Shown piece by piece: positions 60,121-64,000 of a stretch of 64,000 bases of DNA (positions are counted from its first letter, which is position 1; the number at the start of each line of letters is the position of its first letter). The notes under the pieces were generated by a model that saw nothing but the letters and a program-made list of their open reading frames with translations, was not told the origin of the DNA and did not search any database. The position numbers and the translations under genes are program-made. Source of the stretch: Hymenobacter fodinae (GTDB lineage Bacteria > Bacteroidota > Bacteroidia > Cytophagales > Hymenobacteraceae); assembly GCF_004745825.1 (NCBI RefSeq), contig NZ_SRLA01000003.1:496001-560000 (forward strand). The letters run 5' to 3'.

Positions 60121-61095
60121 ATGACCACATCACCTGCCGCTCCGCTTCGTATTATTTTCATGGGCACCCCCGAGTTTGCCGTGCCCACGCTCAATGCTCT
60201 GCTGTCGTGGCCTGGTTGCCAGGTTGTAGCCGTCATTACGGCCCCGGATAAGCCCGCTGGTCGCGGACGGCAATTGGCCGAGTCGGCGGTGAAGCAGGCC
60301 GCAGTGCTGCATGGCTTACCCGTGCTGCAGCCTACCAACCTGAAAGACCCTGAATTTCAGGCGGAGCTACTGGCCTACGCCGCCGACCTGCAGGTGGTAG
60401 TGGCCTTCCGGATGCTGCCAGAGGCCGTCTGGAACATGCCGCGCTTAGGGTCTATTAATATCCATGCCTCGCTGCTGCCCCAGTACCGTGGGGCCGCGCC
60501 CATCAACTGGGCACTTATCCATGGCGATACGCAATCAGGCGTTACCTCCTTTTTCCTGCGCCACGAGATTGATACCGGCGACCTGATCTACCAAGATGTG
60601 GTAGACATTGCTCCCGAGGACAACTTTGGTACTCTGTATGAGAAGCTGAAGACAGCGGGGGCGGCGTTGGCCCTTCGCTCGGTGCAGGCTATTGCGGCGG
60701 GCACGGCTCCCAGCATGCCCCAGCCAGAACTACCGGATCTGCGCCCAGCTCCTAAGCTCCAGAAAGAGCTGGGCCGCCTCGATTTCACGCAGTCGGCCCC
60801 TGCCCTAGCCAACTTGGTGCGCGGCCTCTCCCCCATCCCTACGGCCTTTACTCAACTCCCCGACGGCCGGACGCTGAAGGTCTTCAAAGCGCAGCCACTC
60901 GATGATGAGGAAGCCAGCGGCCCCGACGCGGGGGTACCCGGCACTTGGTTTACGGATGGTCGTACCTACCTGCGCGTGCAAACCGCCAACGGCATTCTGG
61001 ACCTGCTGGATGTGCAGCTGGAGGGAAAAAAACGCCTCAGTGTTCCAGACTTTCTGCGCGGCTTCAACGCCGATTTACTCAAGGCAAGCTCCTAG
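60121..61095 (+). CDS. fmt: Methionyl-tRNA formyltransferase
   Basis: A 324-residue enzyme that formylates Met-tRNAfMet with 10-formyltetrahydrofolate. Motifs: F-M-G-T-P-E-F-A-V, T-A-P-D-K-P-A-G-R-G, S-I-N-I-H-A-S-L-L-P-Q-Y-R-G-A-A-P-I-N-W-A (catalytic Asn/His) and D-T-G-D-L-I. The C-terminal tRNA-binding domain runs from about residue 215. It is followed after 42 bp by folA on the same strand; the two share folate metabolism. Confidence 0.96.
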   Translation: MTTSPAAPLRIIFMGTPEFAVPTLNALLSWPGCQVVAVITAPDKPAGRGRQLAESAVKQAAVLHGLPVLQPTNLKDPEFQAELLAYAADLQVVVAFRMLPEAVWNMPRLGSINIHASLLPQYRGAAPINWALIHGDTQSGVTSFFLRHEIDTGDLIYQDVVDIAPEDNFGTLYEKLKTAGAALALRSVQAIAAGTAPSMPQPELPDLRPAPKLQKELGRLDFTQSAPALANLVRGLSPIPTAFTQLPDGRTLKVFKAQPLDDEEASGPDAGVPGTWFTDGRTYLRVQTANGILDLLDVQLEGKKRLSVPDFLRGFNADLLKASS

Positions 61096-61137
61096 TCTGC
61101 TAGCCCAGGGCGTTGCTCACCTTGTACCATCTGTAGT

Positions 61138-61623
61138 ATGACCGCATTAGTAGTAGCCGTAGCCCAAAACGGCGTAATTGGGGGCGACAACCGCCTGCTG
61201 TGGCATCTGCCTCTTGATCTGAAGCATTTCAAGCAGCTCACCTTGGGGCATCCCGTCATCATGGGGCGGCGTACGTTTGAAAGCATTGGCCGGCCTCTCC
61301 CCAACCGCACCAACATCATCGTCACTCGCCAACCCGACTGGCACGCCGAGGGGTGCGAAGTGGCCTATTCCGTACCTCAGGCCCTCGAAATGGCGCGGGC
61401 ACTAGATGAGCAAGTCATGGTAATTGGGGGTGGTGAAATTTATCGCCAAGCCCTGCCCGGTGCAGATGTTGTGTACCTAACCGAAGTTCACCATGATATT
61501 GTCGGCGACGTAACCTTCCCCGAGCTTTCTCCCGTGGAGTGGCGGGAAGAAACCCGCGAGAGGCACGAGCCCGATGAGAAACATGCCTACGCGTTTAGCT
61601 TCGTGACACTGCGGCGGCGGTAA
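61138..61623 (+). CDS. folA: Dihydrofolate reductase
   Basis: A 161-residue enzyme reducing dihydrofolate with NADPH. It shows A-V-A-Q-N-G-V-I-G-G-D-N-R-L-L-W-H-L-P-L-D-L-K-H-F (with the usual substrate-binding acid as Asp), G-R-R-T-F-E-S-I-G-R-P-L-P-N-R, V-I-G-G-G-E-I-Y and the C-terminal strand pair Y-A-F-S-F-V. Start ATG at 61138. It is likely co-transcribed with fmt and ends at a long two-way terminator. Confidence 0.96.
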   Translation: MTALVVAVAQNGVIGGDNRLLWHLPLDLKHFKQLTLGHPVIMGRRTFESIGRPLPNRTNIIVTRQPDWHAEGCEVAYSVPQALEMARALDEQVMVIGGGEIYRQALPGADVVYLTEVHHDIVGDVTFPELSPVEWREETRERHEPDEKHAYAFSFVTLRRR

Positions 61624-61680
61624 GCCCGTTGCTCAGGCAGGTAATACAGGGTGTTACTTGCTGCTTTGCCACTCTTCAAG

Positions 61681-61739
61681 TAGGCACTACAAACAAAAGC
61701 GGCAGCCCAATGGGCTGCCGCTTTTGTTTGTAGTGCCTA
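61681..61739. terminator. Two-way terminator, 29-bp perfect palindrome
   Basis: Bases 61681-61709 pair perfectly with 61711-61739 around one base (in practice a small loop opens at the tip). It separates folA from the convergent C25-type gene; the CGGCAGCCCA core and AAAAC/GTTTT flanks give an intrinsic terminator on both strands. Confidence 0.8.
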
Positions 61740-61747
61740 TCTGCTGC

Positions 61748-64000
61748 TTAGCGTAGCAACACAAGCTTACCCCAGCCTTGTTTGAAGGCTTTATCTGCCG
61801 AGGTTGCGCGATGCTCGAAAGTATTCTGCGGATCATCCAGCACCACTCGGTACAGATATGTGCCATTGGCCAGACGGTCACCAAACTCATCCGTGCCGTC
61901 CCAAGCGTAATCGGTCATGTTATTACCAATGCGCAGCGCACCCATTTCGCTCATCATAATTTCGCGCACAACGCGCCCAGTCAGGCTCATGATTTGAATC
62001 TTCATGTTGCGCGGTACTTCGCTGCCCGTGATGGTAAATACGAACTTCGCTTTGCTGGTAATGGGATTCGGATACGGAAATACATTAGAGATGCCCGAGG
62101 TGGTAATAACCTCAAACGTGATGCGGTAAGGCTCGGAGCCAGCCAGCTTGCCAGCGCCATCTTTGCCTTGCACTTCCAGCGTATAGATGCCATCCTTGAG
62201 GGGAGTATTTTTCCCGAGCTGTACTTCCAACCGCGCCAGTCCCTGGCTGGAGTCAGCGGCGAAAACTACGTTGGCAGCGTTCAGATCTAACGGCACTGAA
62301 TTGGCCCCACCAGGGCTAGTAAGAAACAGGCTAAACGCCGTCCGGTCTTTGACGGGCCGTAAGCGGTCCTGGTCGCGAAGCTGCACTGTAATCAGCGGCT
62401 TAGCCGACACAATGTCGCCGTTCAGTAAGTGACGACCATCAAAGGCAACATCGAGCACAGGAGGCGTATCGCGGTCTTCTACTTGGAAAGCCGGAATTCC
62501 CTGCTCGTTGTTGAAGTAATAGAGCTCCGGCTGCCGGTTGGGGCTTGGGGCTTGGTTAGGATTGAGCACCACTTGGCCCGACAGCTTGCCAATCAGGTCC
62601 CGCACATCCAGCTCAACCTGATAGGTCCGTTGCGTGTGAGCCGTAAGAGCTGCGCCGGGCAACTTGATGTACTTCTCACGTACGCCGTTGTTGTCGTTGC
62701 GCACAAGAATGTAGGCCACTAGTGGTGCAGTGAAATCGAAGTCGGCAACGTTTTGGAATGTCACCGGCACCGTAACTTTTCCTTGCTGTGTTGCCTGCTG
62801 GGTTAGGTTAACGGCTGTTAGCGGTACCGCCTGCGGCCGCACTACGCCTTCCGGCACCCCTTGGTACGTCACGAGCCACTGCTTTAGCTGCGGCGCCGGT
62901 CCGTTACCAGTCACCACTGCCTGCAGCTGCAGATACGGGTACGTAGCCGCTGAGATACCACTCAGGTCGAGGGTGCGGCTGGTTACGTTGGAGTTGAGCA
63001 CTACGGGGTTGTTGGAGGCGTCAATCCCGATCAGGCGGAGCGTGTATTTTCCACCAGCGCTGGTCCGAATGGTATGGGATAGTGTCTCCCATTGACGAGC
63101 CGGACCGATGCGAGTAGAGGTGATAGTGGCTTGCTGGCTACCCGCCGCAAACGCCCATTGCCCACTCGGTGCCGCTACTGTAATTCCGGTGCTTTCATCG
63201 CGCAGGAACTGGCCTACGTGGCTCTGCGACCATCCTCCGGCGGTGCGGCCATTAATGATGCGGAAAGAGCTGGTGGCCCAGGCGGCGTCTTCGCCCTGCT
63301 GGGGAGCATGGAAGCGTAAGCGCCAGTACCACACCACACTATCACGGCTGGCTTGCGTTGGCACCGTTACGTTCCACTCGGGCACCATCACGGCCCCAAA
63401 CGTGGTACGCTGTACCAGCGGGCTGTTAAAGGTCTGCACCGTGTCCATCTCCATATCATATTCGCGGCTCACGATGGTAGCCAAATTGCTTTGGCCTACG
63501 AGGCGTACCGTGCGTGAACCTACAATGCCAAACTCCGGTGGGCTGAGCGTCGTTACTCCACCCGTCAGGAAGGTGTAAGTAGCCGTGCCGCTATTGTTGT
63601 CCTCGCGCAGCTCATCAATCAGATTGCGTGGGTCTATTTCGGCTAAGAAGGTGTTCTGCCCCGAAATGTCACCAAGATTAGTATTCGGGATGGTGAGGCT
63701 GTAAGTGGTGTCCTGGCGAGCCTGCGGCACCACGAACACGGGCAGTGGCAGCGTAGTTGTGCCAAACGTGCGAGTAACCTTTATTTCGAGCGGGCCTGTC
63801 AGGAAGCGACCGGGGTTAGCCACCCGTACCTGCAACTGAAACTCAGCCGAATTAATAGGAATGATAGCGGGAGCTACCTGCACGTTGGCCACCTGGAAGT
63901 CGGGCTTGAGCGGAGCGAACAGCTTCAGGGCGGGGTCGCCGTGCCAGATGGTGTTCATCAGCATAGCCGTGGTAGAATTCGGCGCGGTATTGGTTCCCTG
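61748..64000 (-). CDS. C25-type (gingipain/PorU-like) surface protein, C-terminal part
   Basis: The last 750 residues of a minus-strand protein whose start lies beyond the right edge; the frame is open to base 64000. At the left end of the visible chain, M-N-T-I-W-H-G-D-P-A-L-K-L is the typical end of a gingipain-type C25 peptidase domain. Then follow CARDB-like modules (Y-S-L-T-I-P-N-T-N-L, D-E-L-R-E-D-N-N-S), several beta-sandwich modules with Q-V-E-D-R-D-T-P-P-V, and a C-terminal FlgD-Ig-like sorting segment (V-F-P-Y-P-N-P-I, W-D-G-T-D-E-F-G-D-R-L-A-N-G-T-Y-L-Y-R-V). A PorU2-type protein is possible. The catalytic residues are outside the window. Confidence 0.8.
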   Translation of the reverse strand, partial: QGTNTAPNSTTAMLMNTIWHGDPALKLFAPLKPDFQVANVQVAPAIIPINSAEFQLQVRVANPGRFLTGPLEIKVTRTFGTTTLPLPVFVVPQARQDTTYSLTIPNTNLGDISGQNTFLAEIDPRNLIDELREDNNSGTATYTFLTGGVTTLSPPEFGIVGSRTVRLVGQSNLATIVSREYDMEMDTVQTFNSPLVQRTTFGAVMVPEWNVTVPTQASRDSVVWYWRLRFHAPQQGEDAAWATSSFRIINGRTAGGWSQSHVGQFLRDESTGITVAAPSGQWAFAAGSQQATITSTRIGPARQWETLSHTIRTSAGGKYTLRLIGIDASNNPVVLNSNVTSRTLDLSGISAATYPYLQLQAVVTGNGPAPQLKQWLVTYQGVPEGVVRPQAVPLTAVNLTQQATQQGKVTVPVTFQNVADFDFTAPLVAYILVRNDNNGVREKYIKLPGAALTAHTQRTYQVELDVRDLIGKLSGQVVLNPNQAPSPNRQPELYYFNNEQGIPAFQVEDRDTPPVLDVAFDGRHLLNGDIVSAKPLITVQLRDQDRLRPVKDRTAFSLFLTSPGGANSVPLDLNAANVVFAADSSQGLARLEVQLGKNTPLKDGIYTLEVQGKDGAGKLAGSEPYRITFEVITTSGISNVFPYPNPITSKAKFVFTITGSEVPRNMKIQIMSLTGRVVREIMMSEMGALRIGNNMTDYAWDGTDEFGDRLANGTYLYRVVLDDPQNTFEHRATSADKAFKQGWGKLVLLR

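Overview
The window looks like chromosome of a moderately GC-rich member of the Bacteroidota, most like Hymenobacter or a close relative (Cytophagales). The reasons are: several secreted proteins with type IX secretion (T9SS) C-terminal sorting domains, both type A and type B (gliding-associated); Bacteroidota-type promoters (TTTG, about 20 bp, TAnnTTTG), seen most cleanly before two tRNA-Lys genes; and families typical of that group (M61 with PDZ, NamZ/DUF1343, GEVED proteins, a C25-type surface peptidase). No rRNA, CRISPR array, prophage or insertion sequence was seen. The genus is an inference from style, not from a marker gene.

Layout. 1-8.6 kb: the 5' end of selO, a secreted ThuA-like protein, rtcB, a T9SS surface protein, an M61 peptidase, and two small proteins. 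8.6-15.2 kb: a glycan-related stretch with a T9SS parallel beta-helix protein, a GH2-type lipoprotein and, divergent from it, a membrane GT2 synthase whose C-terminus resembles a GH26 domain that has lost its catalytic glutamates. 15.4-24.3 kb: a second copy of one small-protein family, a flavin amine oxidase, a TenI/ThiE-like protein, then the thiamine operon thiS-thiC-thiD-thiE-thiG-thiH (minus strand) behind a TPP riboswitch, with a palindromic repeat between thiC and thiD. 24.6-26.0 kb: asnA, preceded by an Asn-rich leader peptide, a terminator and a possible antiterminator, which is the most striking regulatory element here. 26-35.5 kb: an orphan RecE-like nuclease, a 1066-residue T9SS glycosidase, a 1.2-kb AT-rich gap, two SDR oxidoreductases, and two identical tRNA-Lys(UUU) genes around a small unknown gene. 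35.7-44.6 kb: three exported proteins in a row (GEVED/PKD type A, a 1374-residue type B adhesin-like protein, an erythromycin-esterase-like protein). 44.7-64 kb: rlmD, an acyltransferase, thiL, an M3 oligopeptidase, a PaaE-like reductase, an M23-like protein, a T9SS nuclease/phosphatase-fold protein, an FtsX-type permease, a NamZ-like lipoprotein, fmt, folA, and the C-terminal part of a C25-type surface protein that runs off the window.

How it fits together. Thiamine synthesis is nearly complete here: the HMP branch (thiC, thiD), the thiazole branch (thiS, thiG, thiH), coupling (thiE) and final phosphorylation (thiL at 48 kb); no thiF or thiO-like gene was recognised. Asparagine synthesis appears to be controlled by ribosome-mediated attenuation. 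Many convergent gene pairs are separated by long, nearly perfect hairpins acting as two-way terminators. Across genes and spacers alike the 7-mer CTAGGCC/GGCCTAG is strongly over-represented. All start choices, promoter calls and counts were made by eye.
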